A stretch of 13,202 nucleotides of DNA from Methanosarcinales archaeon ex4572_44 (GTDB taxonomy: Archaea > Halobacteriota > Methanosarcinia > Methanosarcinales > EX4572-44). Of the stretch, positions 1 through 6,727 are shown piece after piece. Position numbers and translations under genes: made by a program. The stretch lies in NCBI GenBank assembly GCA_002254825.2, contig NJEL02000007.1, forward strand, positions 1 to 13,202. Reading direction: 5' to 3'. The notes below the pieces were generated by a model. It had not been told where the DNA came from and searched no databases. It saw only the letters and a list, made by a program, of their open reading frames with translations. Every line of letters starts with the position of its first letter. Position 1 is the first letter of the stretch.

Positions 1-80
1 GTCTCTTTATTTTTAATCTGACATGGTGGTGTCTGGTGTCTGGGTAAGTTTATTGTGGGTGGGATGCATTTTATGGGGGT

Positions 81-608
81 GTGTTGATTGAAGTTTTGTT
101 CAGTGCTCTTTGGCTTATGGTTCCTGCTTATGTTGCAAATCCGATGGCTGTGGTTTTTGGTGGGGGGAAGCCGATTGATCTTGGCAAGAATTTTTTTGAT
201 GGGAGGCGTGTTCTTGGGGATGGCAAGACGTACAGGGGTCTTGTGGGTGGTATCGTCTGCGGGGTGTTCATCGGGTTTGTGCAGATGAATACTCCTCTCG
301 GACATTATTTAGGGGTGCATACGCTCTCTGTTGTGTGTGCGCTCTCGATAGGTGCACTTCTCGGCGATCTGGTTGAAAGTTTTCTCAAACGAAGACTTGG
401 ACTTCGGAGGGGAGCGAAGTTTCCTGTTGCAGATCAGCTCGATTTTGTTGTCGGTGCGTGCGCCCTCACGTATCTTTTGGAGCCTCTTTGGTTCACTGCG
501 AACTTCACCCCGTTGAAGTTGATCGTGGTGTTTGTTGCGACCCCTCTTCTTCATAGACTAACTAATATCGTTGGGTATCGTATTAAACTGAAGAAGGAAC
601 CCTGGTGA
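81..608 (+). CDS. carS: CDP-archaeol synthase (CarS, DUF46 family)
   Basis: The 175-aa membrane protein matches CarS, which activates digeranylgeranylglyceryl phosphate with CTP to give CDP-archaeol, the precursor of polar head-group attachment in archaeal ether lipids. Visible family motifs are the N-terminal segment GGGKPIDLG (27-35) followed by DGRRVLGDGKTYRG (40-53), and a second conserved block GDLVESFLKRR (95-105) with PVADQLDF (115-122). Hydrophobic stretches near residues 3-25, 54-68, 82-98, 121-136 and 146-160 fit a multi-pass protein. The frame is closed by a stop at 45-47, and GTG at 81 is the first usable start; TTG at 84 is the only near alternative. A GGGGGT run lies directly upstream. 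The gene stands alone on this strand and converges on the 654-1106 gene. Its coding strand is strongly G+T-rich, unlike EF-2. The family call is secure by motif; the start is less certain. Confidence 0.93.
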   Translation: MLIEVLFSALWLMVPAYVANPMAVVFGGGKPIDLGKNFFDGRRVLGDGKTYRGLVGGIVCGVFIGFVQMNTPLGHYLGVHTLSVVCALSIGALLGDLVESFLKRRLGLRRGAKFPVADQLDFVVGACALTYLLEPLWFTANFTPLKLIVVFVATPLLHRLTNIVGYRIKLKKEPW

Positions 609-653
609 ATAAAAATTTTCCGTAATGGTCTTTATTGGCATAAAAGTGGGGTT

Positions 654-1106
654 TCAGAATGCTTCGCGCTTCAAATCTTTGATCATAGGGGTCAGCTCGA
701 AACCGCCAGGTGTGGCGTTAATCCTGATCCCTGAGAACTCATCCACTCCACAGATCACATCCTGTTCAGGATGAGTGCCTGGTGTGATCTCACACCGCAC
801 AACCACCTTGCTGCCAGCTGACAATACAAACTTGAGACGCTTCGAACCTGGGTGGTTTCGTGGAAGTACGATGAGTGGCGAACCGACCTCTCGGATGTTG
901 AAGAGAACACATCTCAGAGCCTGCCGAATCACAGAACCAACCCCAAAACCAGATGCCACCAAAAGGTCGTCTGGCTCTAAAAAGAGTGCAAATTCCTCGC
1001 TATCGGTGTCAATAAATAAAGGAGACCTCTCTGCCACCTTAATAATACCTATAGTACCTTTTTTACCTGTAAGATAGACTATTTCATCCCTGCGAAGAGG
1101 TATCAT
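654..1106 (-). CDS. conserved-looking hypothetical protein, 150 aa
   Basis: I do not recognise the family. The protein is soluble in appearance, with no signal peptide or membrane segment, and is rich in beta-forming stretches. The N-terminus (MIPLRRDEIVYLTGKKGTIG) and a run of short hydrophobic strands suggest a compact beta fold. The central LEPDDLLVASGFGVGS (43-58) and the late CGVDEFSGIRI segment look like conserved loops. Cysteines are scattered, with no metal-binding cluster. The ATG at 1106 lies 14 nt after the stop of the 53-aa zinc-ribbon gene on the same strand, so the two are probably co-transcribed from the TATA box near 1319-1326. That pairing suggests a nucleic-acid-related or regulatory role, but this is inference only. 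The ORF is real judging by length, tight spacing and the absence of a better frame on either strand. Confidence 0.75.
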   Translation of the reverse strand: MIPLRRDEIVYLTGKKGTIGIIKVAERSPLFIDTDSEEFALFLEPDDLLVASGFGVGSVIRQALRCVLFNIREVGSPLIVLPRNHPGSKRLKFVLSAGSKVVVRCEITPGTHPEQDVICGVDEFSGIRINATPGGFELTPMIKDLKREAF

Positions 1107-1120
1107 TCATCGAGCCAATT

Positions 1121-1282
1121 TCATTTGATTACAACGTTTTTTGAACGACAGGAAGGACAGATAACATTCTTACCGATACCCTGAAAACTGTTCCCACAGT
1201 CATTGCACTTGTACCTCTTTACACCCAACTGTGCAGCAACCTCTTCAGGGTCGTAGTCAGCATTTCCATCGGCAACACACAT
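1121..1282 (-). CDS. small zinc-ribbon protein, 53 aa
   Basis: This short gene encodes a 53-aa protein. A charged, helix-prone N-terminus (about 1-20, with DYDPEEVAAQLGV) is followed by a classic zinc ribbon: Cys26-x2-Cys29 and Cys42-x2-Cys45, 12 residues apart. The ribbon resembles rubredoxin-like or rpo-type zinc ribbons found in many archaeal nucleic-acid-binding mini-proteins. The start ATG at 1282 is supported by a GGTGA ribosome-binding site at 1289-1293 with a 6-nt spacer, and by a TATA box (1319-1326) at a suitable distance. The gene ends 14 nt before the 654-1106 gene on the same strand, so it is likely the first cistron of a two-gene operon. Zinc binding follows from the motif; the partner and function are unknown. 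Confidence 0.8.
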   Translation of the reverse strand: MCVADGNADYDPEEVAAQLGVKRYKCNDCGNSFQGIGKNVICPSCRSKNVVIK

Positions 1283-1318
1283 CCACTTTCACCGCATACT
1301 AATACTTGAAACCCATGG

Positions 1319-1326
1319 TATAAATA
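1319..1326 (-). promoter_or_regulatory. TATA box for the zinc-ribbon operon
   Basis: Read on the minus strand this is TATTTATA, about 37 nt upstream of the ATG at 1282. It predicts transcription starting near 1295-1298 and a leader of about 15 nt that still contains the GGTGA ribosome-binding site. An 8-bp palindrome (ATAGCTAT, 1324-1331) abuts it on the upstream side, where a BRE or regulator would sit. It lies in the 66-bp gap after the epimerase gene, so the small operon can be expressed independently. Confidence 0.5.
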
Positions 1327-1348
1327 GCTATATCTTACAAGGGGGTTT

Positions 1349-2302
1349 TCAAATCTGGTTTGCTGTGAGTTCTTTTATCAGGGTCTGTGTTGCTTTTCTA
1401 ATGGCTTGATCCGATGTGTGTTTTGGTTTCCAGCCGAGTTCTTTGATCTTATCGATTGCGAGCAGGAATCGTGGCACATCACCAGTCCAACCACGCTCTC
1501 CACCCGTGTAACGGAAGGCTACATCTTCGAGCCCGAGTTCTTCTGTGACGATCTCAGCGATGGTTGTGACCTGTGTACTGTCCTCTGCTCCAAGATTATA
1601 TATATTCACACTCTTTTCCGAGCGAGCGATTGCGTGTAGCATGGCGTTCACGCACTCTTCCACGAGCAGATAGGACTTGTTCTGTTTCCCATTTCCAAGT
1701 ATTTCGAGCTCTTCAGGGTTTTCTTTGAGTTTCTGGATAAAATCGTAGATTATACCGTGAGTACTCCTGCTGCCAATGATGTTTGCAAACCTGAAGATCC
1801 ATGCCTGCATCTCAAAGCTTCCACAGTAAGAGCTTATCAGTGCTTCTGCTCCAAGTTTTGATGCTCCATAGAGGGATATTGGGATCAGCGGGCCATAGTC
1901 CTCGGGCGTTGGTATCACCGTGGCTTCGCCATAGACCGTGGACGTGGATGTGAACGCAATCCGTTTAATGCCCTGTTTTCTCATCGCTTCAAGCACGTTG
2001 AACGTCGCAATGATGCCTTGCTCGAGATCCACGCGCGTATCGGCTGTACTCTTTCGGATATCAGGATTGGCTGCAAGATGGAAGACGAAGTCATGGTCAT
2101 TGATCGATTTTTCCAGCAACTCTTTATTCAAGAGATCGCCTTCCAGTAGTTCAAAGTCGGGGCTCTCCTGTTGGTGCGAGATAAAGTCATGTTTGCCAGA
2201 GATGAAATTGTCATATACCGTGACACTGCACCGAGCCGCAAGCAAGCTGTCTACCAGATGGCTGCCGATGAACCCTGCACCACCTGTAACAAAACACTTC
2301 AT
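1349..2302 (-). CDS. NAD-dependent sugar-nucleotide epimerase/dehydratase (UDP-glucose 4-epimerase-like SDR)
   Basis: The 317-aa protein is an extended short-chain dehydrogenase/reductase of the GalE/RfbB group, acting in the cytoplasm on nucleotide-activated sugars for glycan or glycolipid synthesis. The N-terminal Rossmann motif TGGAGFIGSH (6-15) binds NAD. An acidic GDL near 55-57 and HLAAN (75-79) follow, as in the family. The catalytic segment shows TSTSTVYGE (118-126) and the Tyr145-x3-Lys149 pair in LYGASK. Length matches single-domain epimerases. ATG at 2302 is preferred; the in-frame GTG at 2305, one codon upstream, is possible. A TATA-like GATATAGG (2327-2334, minus strand) is about 26 nt upstream, implying a leaderless or nearly leaderless mRNA. 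The substrate (UDP-glucose, UDP-GlcNAc or another) cannot be read from sequence, so no symbol is given. It is divergent from the 2414 gene. Confidence 0.9.
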   Translation of the reverse strand: MKCFVTGGAGFIGSHLVDSLLAARCSVTVYDNFISGKHDFISHQQESPDFELLEGDLLNKELLEKSINDHDFVFHLAANPDIRKSTADTRVDLEQGIIATFNVLEAMRKQGIKRIAFTSTSTVYGEATVIPTPEDYGPLIPISLYGASKLGAEALISSYCGSFEMQAWIFRFANIIGSRSTHGIIYDFIQKLKENPEELEILGNGKQNKSYLLVEECVNAMLHAIARSEKSVNIYNLGAEDSTQVTTIAEIVTEELGLEDVAFRYTGGERGWTGDVPRFLLAIDKIKELGWKPKHTSDQAIRKATQTLIKELTANQI

Positions 2303-2413
2303 CACCGCTCTTCTTCATCACTAACACCTATATCATTTTCTCCCCAGATGTGACAGAGCCCGAGGCTATTTCTATCGCAACGTTTTTCTGGGTGCATACT
2401 TATCTTTAATCTG

Positions 2414-2734
2414 GTGATTGTAGTCCAGCAGTACCAGCTGAAGCGTGGCGTCTCGAAAGATATTGAACGTGTGAAGAGGGTATTTGTCGAATGTTTTGAC
2501 GGCGTTGAACCTAAATGCATCGATGGACGGTACACAGCAAGCTTCGAAGCGTTGGAATCGATTAATTTCTGGTTTGAAGACGGAAAATTGTGTGTAGACA
2601 CTATAACTCGTCCCAACCCATGTGATGACGAAATATTGGAGACCAACAGGCGTTTCAGGAAATTCCTGGAACAAGCCACAGGTTACACCGCTAAAGAACG
2701 CGTCAAAAAATCCAAAAAAAGCGTTTCAAAGTAA
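2414..2734 (+). CDS. DUF5611-like archaeal protein, 106 aa
   Basis: This small soluble protein resembles the DUF5611 family, known to me as an uncharacterised family of euryarchaea, especially methanogens. It has an N-terminal QQYQLKRGVSKD segment, an alternating strand/helix pattern in the middle, FWFEDGKLCVDT about two thirds along, and a lysine-rich tail (KKSKKSVSK). No catalytic motif or metal site is visible. The start is GTG at 2414; I see no in-frame ATG near it and no strong ribosome-binding site. It is the first gene of a two-gene run with the DUF98 protein, which begins 36 nt after its stop. The 111-bp gap upstream is shared with the divergent epimerase. Function unknown; the family match is from memory of its sequence pattern. 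Confidence 0.75.
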   Translation: MIVVQQYQLKRGVSKDIERVKRVFVECFDGVEPKCIDGRYTASFEALESINFWFEDGKLCVDTITRPNPCDDEILETNRRFRKFLEQATGYTAKERVKKSKKSVSK

Positions 2735-2770
2735 AATACCTGGCGAAAATCCCACAGGCCCAATGATAAT

Positions 2771-3268
2771 ATGCTCCCCAAAACTATAGCAGACCTTCCC
2801 CTGCCACTACGCATCTGCGCAGCCACAGACGGCTCCATCACATATCTCTTAGAGGCGATGTTCAAAGGAAACGTTGACGTACACACAATCGCACAAAAAG
2901 TCATCAAAGCGGACAACGAAGCCGCAAGCCTCCTGAAGATCAAAAGGGAAGAACCAATCAACCATCGAGAAGTCACACTCGCAATCAACGACAAAATCTA
3001 CGTCTTCGCAAAATCACTCTCACCAATCAATCGAATGCCACCCGAAATGAGAGAACAACTGATGCAAGCCGACATACCAATCGGAAAAATCCTGCGCACA
3101 AACAAACTCGAAACACGCCGAGACATCCTCCAAATCGAACGAACCAAAAAAACACCACACTTCGCCTGCGAATCACTGACAAGAAAATACGTAATCATAC
3201 ACAACAACAAAATCCTAATGTGGATCAACGAAATATTCCCAATCGACACCCGATGGCAGACAGACTAA
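2771..3268 (+). CDS. chorismate pyruvate-lyase family protein (DUF98)
   Basis: The 165-aa protein matches the archaeal DUF98/chorismate-lyase family, which is related to UbiC. UbiC-type enzymes split chorismate into 4-hydroxybenzoate and pyruvate; in methanogens the product is proposed to feed the aryl part of methanopterin. Motifs visible are ATDGSITYLLEA (18-29), HREV with Arg66, IPIGKIL (102-108), and ILMWINEIFP (148-157) with Glu154. Arg66 and Glu154 are plausible counterparts of the UbiC active-site Arg and Glu. There is no signal peptide or membrane segment. The start ATG at 2771 follows the DUF5611-like stop by 36 nt, and the ribosome-binding site is poor. The coding strand is very A+C-rich (about 75% in a sampled 60-nt stretch). 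The gene converges on EF-2. Biochemical activity here is inferred from family. Confidence 0.85.
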   Translation: MLPKTIADLPLPLRICAATDGSITYLLEAMFKGNVDVHTIAQKVIKADNEAASLLKIKREEPINHREVTLAINDKIYVFAKSLSPINRMPPEMREQLMQADIPIGKILRTNKLETRRDILQIERTKKTPHFACESLTRKYVIIHNNKILMWINEIFPIDTRWQTD

Positions 3269-3300
3269 CAACCACAAACAGCTCAGGATTTTTAGAATCA

Positions 3301-3339
3301 ATAAAGAAAAAGGATTGAAACCAGTTTTAACTGGTTTCA
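3301..3339 (-). terminator. hairpin plus T-tract terminator of the S12-S7-EF-2 operon
   Basis: A perfect inverted repeat has arms at 3316-3326 and 3329-3339 (11 bp) around a 2-nt centre. On the minus strand it begins exactly with the EF-2 stop codon TGA and is followed by ATCC and then a pyrimidine run rich in T (TTTTTCTTTATT, 3302-3313). That is the layout of a factor-independent terminator for EF-2. No T-tract follows the hairpin on the plus strand, so termination of the converging DUF98 gene from the same hairpin is less clear. Confidence 0.65.
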
Positions 3340-5526
3340 TTGGCTTATGAAGTCGCTTGGTTTGGGGAGTTGGGCTTTTAGTCCTTTGCGTTCTCTTATG
3401 CCTTTTACGACTTCGTTCAGCATGCTTGTGGGTAATGGTTCGAATCCTGCGAATTCTGTGCTCCACATTGCTCGTCCTTCGGTTGCTGAGCGGATGTCTC
3501 CTGCGAATCCGAAGAGTTCTGCAACAGGTGCTTTGGATTCGAGTATGATTGTGTCTCCTTCGGTTTCCATGTTGAGGATCATTCCGCGGCGTCCTTGCAT
3601 TTCTCTTGTTGCGCCGCCCATTTGGTCTTGTGGTACTTGGATGAATACTTTTTGGTATGGTTCGAGGAGTGTTGGTTCTGCTGATAGCATTGCTGCTTGT
3701 ATTGCTTGTCTTGCTGCTGGTATTACTTGGGCTGGTCCTCGGTGGACTGCGTCTTCGTGTAGTTTGACGTCAACGAGTCTTACTTTCACTCCTTGTGAGG
3801 GTTCTCTTGAGAGTGGCCCTTCTTTCATTACTTCTTCAAAGCCTTCGAGTATGAGTTCCATTGTTTCTCGCAGGTATTGGATGCCTTTTGTTGCGTCTAT
3901 GAAGATGTTTGATTCGTAGATGTGTGTTACGCCTTTTGATTCGTCTTTGTTCATGCCTGCGTCGATGAATTTGTTTCTGCGTTCGATTTCTGGCATTTTC
4001 ATTGAGACGTCTCCTGTTTTTATGAGTTCGACAACTCCTGCGTTGAGTGGTTCTACTTCTATGTAAAATCTGTTGTGTCGGTTTGGTGATTTGCCTTCTA
4101 CAGGTCCTGCTTTTCTCTGGATTGTTTCTCTGTAGACGACGAGTGGTTTTGATGTTGTGATCTCGACGTGTTTGTCGCGCTCGATTCTGTGTGCTATGAC
4201 TTCGAGATGGAGTTCTCCCATTCCTGCTAAGAGGTGTTCGCCTGTTTCTTCGTTGATGCTGACTTTGAGTGTGGGGTCTTCTTTTGCAACTTGCCTTAGG
4301 ACTTCTACGAGTTTTGGCAGGTCTTTCATGTGTTTTGCTTCGACTGATACTGTGACGACTGGTTCGCTTCCATGTTTTATGTCTTCGAATTGTATCATGT
4401 CTCTAAGTGTGGTTGCTGTTGTGCCGACGATTGCGTCTTTTAGTCCTGAGACTGCTACGATGTTTCCTGCTGGGATTTTATCGACTTCTACTCGTTCGGG
4501 GCCCATGTATATGCCTACTTGTTGTATGCGGTTTTTTGCGGCTGTGCCTGAGATGTAGAGTTCTTGGCCACGCTGTAGTGTTCCGCTGAAGAGCCTGCCT
4601 GCTGCGATCTCTCCTGCGTGTGGGTCGATCAGGATCTTTGTTACCATCAGTGCGACTTCGCCCGTTGGGTCAACTTCTCTCATTGATCTTCCTATCTCGC
4701 TCTCGGCTTCTCCGTGCCAGATGACTTTGATTCGTTCTCCTTGTGCTTCCAGTGGGTTTGGGAGAAATCGTGTTACCATGTCGTTTACGACTTCGTGGAG
4801 TGGGCATTTCTCTGCAAGGCTTTTCATGTCTTCATTCTTGCAGTACTCGTATACTTCATTGAATCCGATCTTGGTCTTCTGCATGAATGGCACGCTTATC
4901 GCCCAGTTGTAGAGTGCTGAGCCAAATGCTACCGTGCCATTGGCTGCATCCATGCGCCACTCGTCGTACCTGTCTGGTCGCATGCCTTTGATGAGTTTGT
5001 TGACGTTGTCTATGACTTTTCCGAGGCGAATCTGCATCTCCTGGGAATCGACCTTGAGCTCGTTTATGAGCCTGTCAACCTTGTTCACGAATAGTAGGGG
5101 TTTTACGTTCTCGCGGAGTGCCTGTCTGAGCACGGTCTCGGTCTGTGGCATGGTTCCTTCGACTGCGTCAACGACGACGAGTGCACCGTCGACTGCTCTC
5201 ATGGCGCGTGTAACGTCTCCGCCAAAGTCAACGTGCCCTGGCGTGTCTATCAGGTTAATTAAGTATTCTTCTCCCTCCAACGTATGCACCATGGATACAT
5301 TCGCCGCGTTTATCGTTATACCTCGCTCTTGTTCCTCTTCGTCGTAATCCATGAATAGCTGGGTTCCTGCAAGCTCCTGTGAGATCATGCCTGCACCGCC
5401 CAGTAGGTTGTCTGTCAGTGTTGTTTTGCCGTGGTCTATGTGAGCCACGATTCCTATGTTCCTGATATATTCTGGTTTGTCCATCAGTGTCTTGACGCGT
5501 TCAACCATTTGTTTTCTTCGTCCCAT
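3337..5526 (-). CDS. fusA: translation elongation factor EF-2 (archaeal)
   Basis: This full-length 729-aa GTPase drives ribosomal translocation. The G domain shows AHIDHGKT (28-35), RGIT (68-71), DTPGH (94-98) and NKVD (148-151). The C-terminal domain IV carries LHEDAVHRGPAQ, in which His595 is the expected diphthamide residue. Length is normal for archaeal EF-2. ATG at 5526 has a GGTGA ribosome-binding site (5534-5538) 7 nt upstream. It is the last gene of S12-S7-EF-2, 64 nt after S7, and ends on the first base of a terminator hairpin. EF-1-alpha and S10, which often follow EF-2 in archaea, are not present here. Composition changes inside the gene: the 3' two thirds have an A+C-rich coding strand (sampled 67-73%), while the 5' part is nearly balanced. 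All key motifs are intact. Confidence 0.98.
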   Translation of the reverse strand: MGRRKQMVERVKTLMDKPEYIRNIGIVAHIDHGKTTLTDNLLGGAGMISQELAGTQLFMDYDEEEQERGITINAANVSMVHTLEGEEYLINLIDTPGHVDFGGDVTRAMRAVDGALVVVDAVEGTMPQTETVLRQALRENVKPLLFVNKVDRLINELKVDSQEMQIRLGKVIDNVNKLIKGMRPDRYDEWRMDAANGTVAFGSALYNWAISVPFMQKTKIGFNEVYEYCKNEDMKSLAEKCPLHEVVNDMVTRFLPNPLEAQGERIKVIWHGEAESEIGRSMREVDPTGEVALMVTKILIDPHAGEIAAGRLFSGTLQRGQELYISGTAAKNRIQQVGIYMGPERVEVDKIPAGNIVAVSGLKDAIVGTTATTLRDMIQFEDIKHGSEPVVTVSVEAKHMKDLPKLVEVLRQVAKEDPTLKVSINEETGEHLLAGMGELHLEVIAHRIERDKHVEITTSKPLVVYRETIQRKAGPVEGKSPNRHNRFYIEVEPLNAGVVELIKTGDVSMKMPEIERRNKFIDAGMNKDESKGVTHIYESNIFIDATKGIQYLRETMELILEGFEEVMKEGPLSREPSQGVKVRLVDVKLHEDAVHRGPAQVIPAARQAIQAAMLSAEPTLLEPYQKVFIQVPQDQMGGATREMQGRRGMILNMETEGDTIILESKAPVAELFGFAGDIRSATEGRAMWSTEFAGFEPLPTSMLNEVVKGIRERKGLKAQLPKPSDFISQ

Positions 5527-5590
5527 ATCAAAATCACCATCAAAAATTTAGTAAAATCAATTAAAATTCATCTGTTTCTCAGAAGATCCA

Positions 5591-6148
5591 TCATCTTGCT
5601 GCCCTGGCAACACGTTCAACGCCTTCCTTTTTACCGATGGAATAGGACTTTACATCATAACGTGCAGCAGCAATGATCTCGTCTGCAAGGGCATCAACTA
5701 TGGAGCGCTTTGACTTAAAAGCACGATTGTAAGCACCTTCAGCAATAAACCCGAGCGCTGTATCTACACGCCTCTGGGGTGCAGGGTCAACAGATCGTGG
5801 GACAGATATCCCACCATATTTGAGACGCACAACCCCTTCTCTTGGAGCAGCGTTGACAACAGCATCCACCAGGACCTGAACAGGATTCTCCTTCATCTTG
5901 TTGTGGATAACTTCTAAAGACTCTTCCACGATCCTGTAAGCAAGCATCTTCTTTCCATTGTTCTCTTCGCACCGCATTACGCGGTTGATCAGCCGTTCCA
6001 CGATAGAGAGATTTGATTTGTTGAATTGTTGGCGCGCATGCCTCCCGCTAGAGTGCAGGACTGCCACGGGTTTTGTATTCATATATTTTGCCATTCCCAT
6101 GTCTTTGACTTCGACTTCAGAAACGTCCCATTTTCCAAAAAGTTTCAT
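5591..6148 (-). CDS. rps7: 30S ribosomal protein uS7
   Basis: The 185-aa protein is archaeal S7, which nucleates assembly of the 3' major (head) domain of 16S rRNA and lines the E site. Typical features are FNKSNLSIVERLINRVMR in the first third, NPVQVLVDAVVNAAPREG, then VPRSVDPAPQRRVDTAL, and a basic C-terminus ending in VARAAR. Length is in the archaeal range. The ATG at 6148 is preceded by AGGTGA, which overlaps the S12 stop codon with a good spacer, so S12 and S7 translation are probably coupled. EF-2 follows after 64 nt. Nothing is missing or truncated. Confidence 0.97.
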   Translation of the reverse strand: MKLFGKWDVSEVEVKDMGMAKYMNTKPVAVLHSSGRHARQQFNKSNLSIVERLINRVMRCEENNGKKMLAYRIVEESLEVIHNKMKENPVQVLVDAVVNAAPREGVVRLKYGGISVPRSVDPAPQRRVDTALGFIAEGAYNRAFKSKRSIVDALADEIIAAARYDVKSYSIGKKEGVERVARAAR

Positions 6149-6154
6149 GCGAGA

Positions 6155-6583
6155 TCACCTCACTGGCTTCTCTCTCCTGCCACGCACCATCTCTTCGAGT
6201 GGCACATTGTTCACAGCCACCACTTTGAAGCGGACCCCAGGGATGTCACCCATCGCACCGCCCATCCTGCCACCGATCCGCTCAACAAGAACTTCATCGT
6301 GCTCATCGATAAAATTGATGGCGCCATCGCCTGGACAGAACGCTGAAACCTGCCGTCCATTCTTGATCAACTGTAATCTTACACACTTGCGTATGGCGGA
6401 GTTCGGTTGCTTCGCTTCAACACCGACTTTTTCAAGAGCAATACCACGTGCCTGTGGCGAACCCCCGAGAGGATCAACCTTCACGTCCAGTCCTCGAGCA
6501 CGTCTGGCGTGATGGATATCACTCCACCTGAACCTCTTACGATCACCTTTTAGCTTGCGAGCTGCATATCTTCCTTTTCCCAT
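6155..6583 (-). CDS. rps12: 30S ribosomal protein uS12
   Basis: The 142-aa protein is archaeal S12, which sits at the decoding centre and affects accuracy. It begins MGKGRYAARKLKGDRKRFRW, as archaeal S12 proteins do, and carries the KQPNSAIRKCVR loop and the GGRMGGAMGDIPGVRFKV segment near the C-terminus. ATG at 6583 is chosen over an upstream in-frame codon at 6601. The chosen start matches the family N-terminus and has a GGAAGGAA ribosome-binding site about 8 nt upstream, while the longer reading would swallow that site. It is the first gene of the S12-S7-EF-2 operon and lies 144 nt downstream of the dephospho-CoA kinase stop, a gap holding its own promoter signals. Confidence 0.97.
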   Translation of the reverse strand: MGKGRYAARKLKGDRKRFRWSDIHHARRARGLDVKVDPLGGSPQARGIALEKVGVEAKQPNSAIRKCVRLQLIKNGRQVSAFCPGDGAINFIDEHDEVLVERIGGRMGGAMGDIPGVRFKVVAVNNVPLEEMVRGRREKPVR

Positions 6584-6619
6584 AATGTATCTTCCTTCCA
6601 ATCAATTCTCAATCAAATT

Positions 6620-6700
6620 TTTATTATAGATAAATTATACCATATAATGTATTCTATCTGTAGCCTGCTACATTACTACTCCCATAATATAAAGATTTAC
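6620..6700 (-). promoter_or_regulatory. A+T-rich promoter region of the S12-S7-EF-2 operon
   Basis: This region fills most of the 144-bp gap between the dephospho-CoA kinase stop and the S12 ATG. On the minus strand there are two TATA candidates. CTTTATAT (6687-6694) would start RNA near 6662-6668, giving a leader of about 80 nt. CATTATAT (6642-6649) would start near 6618, giving about 35 nt. A 14-bp palindrome lies between them. Which one is used cannot be told from sequence; there may be two start sites. Confidence 0.5.
6659..6672. repeat. 14-bp palindrome in the S12 promoter (operator-like)
   Basis: The sequence TGTAGC-CT-GCTACA is a perfect inverted repeat with 6-bp arms and a 2-nt centre. 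It is about 20-25 nt downstream of the distal TATA candidate, at the expected transcription start for the S12 operon, and just upstream of the proximal TATA. It could be a repressor site, or a small hairpin at the 5' end of the mRNA. Confidence 0.45.
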
Positions 6701-6727
6701 CACCCACACATTGCCTCGCCATGCCAC

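Noticed and set aside
609..653. Weak hairpin (CTTTAT...ATAAAAG) between the converging carS and 654-1106 genes
   Set aside because: The stem is only about 4 continuous base pairs and has no T-tract after it, so a terminator call is not supported.
3313..3338. ATTGAAAC-like sequence resembling the 3' end of an archaeal CRISPR repeat
   Set aside because: It occurs once, with no spaced repeats, and is fully explained by the EF-2 terminator hairpin.
5527..5590. Possible C/D-box small RNA between S7 and EF-2 (TGATGGA, CTGA and AGATGAA on the minus strand)
   Set aside because: The boxes are degenerate, spacing is too short for a guide, and no final D box is seen; it is more likely an ordinary A+T-rich spacer.
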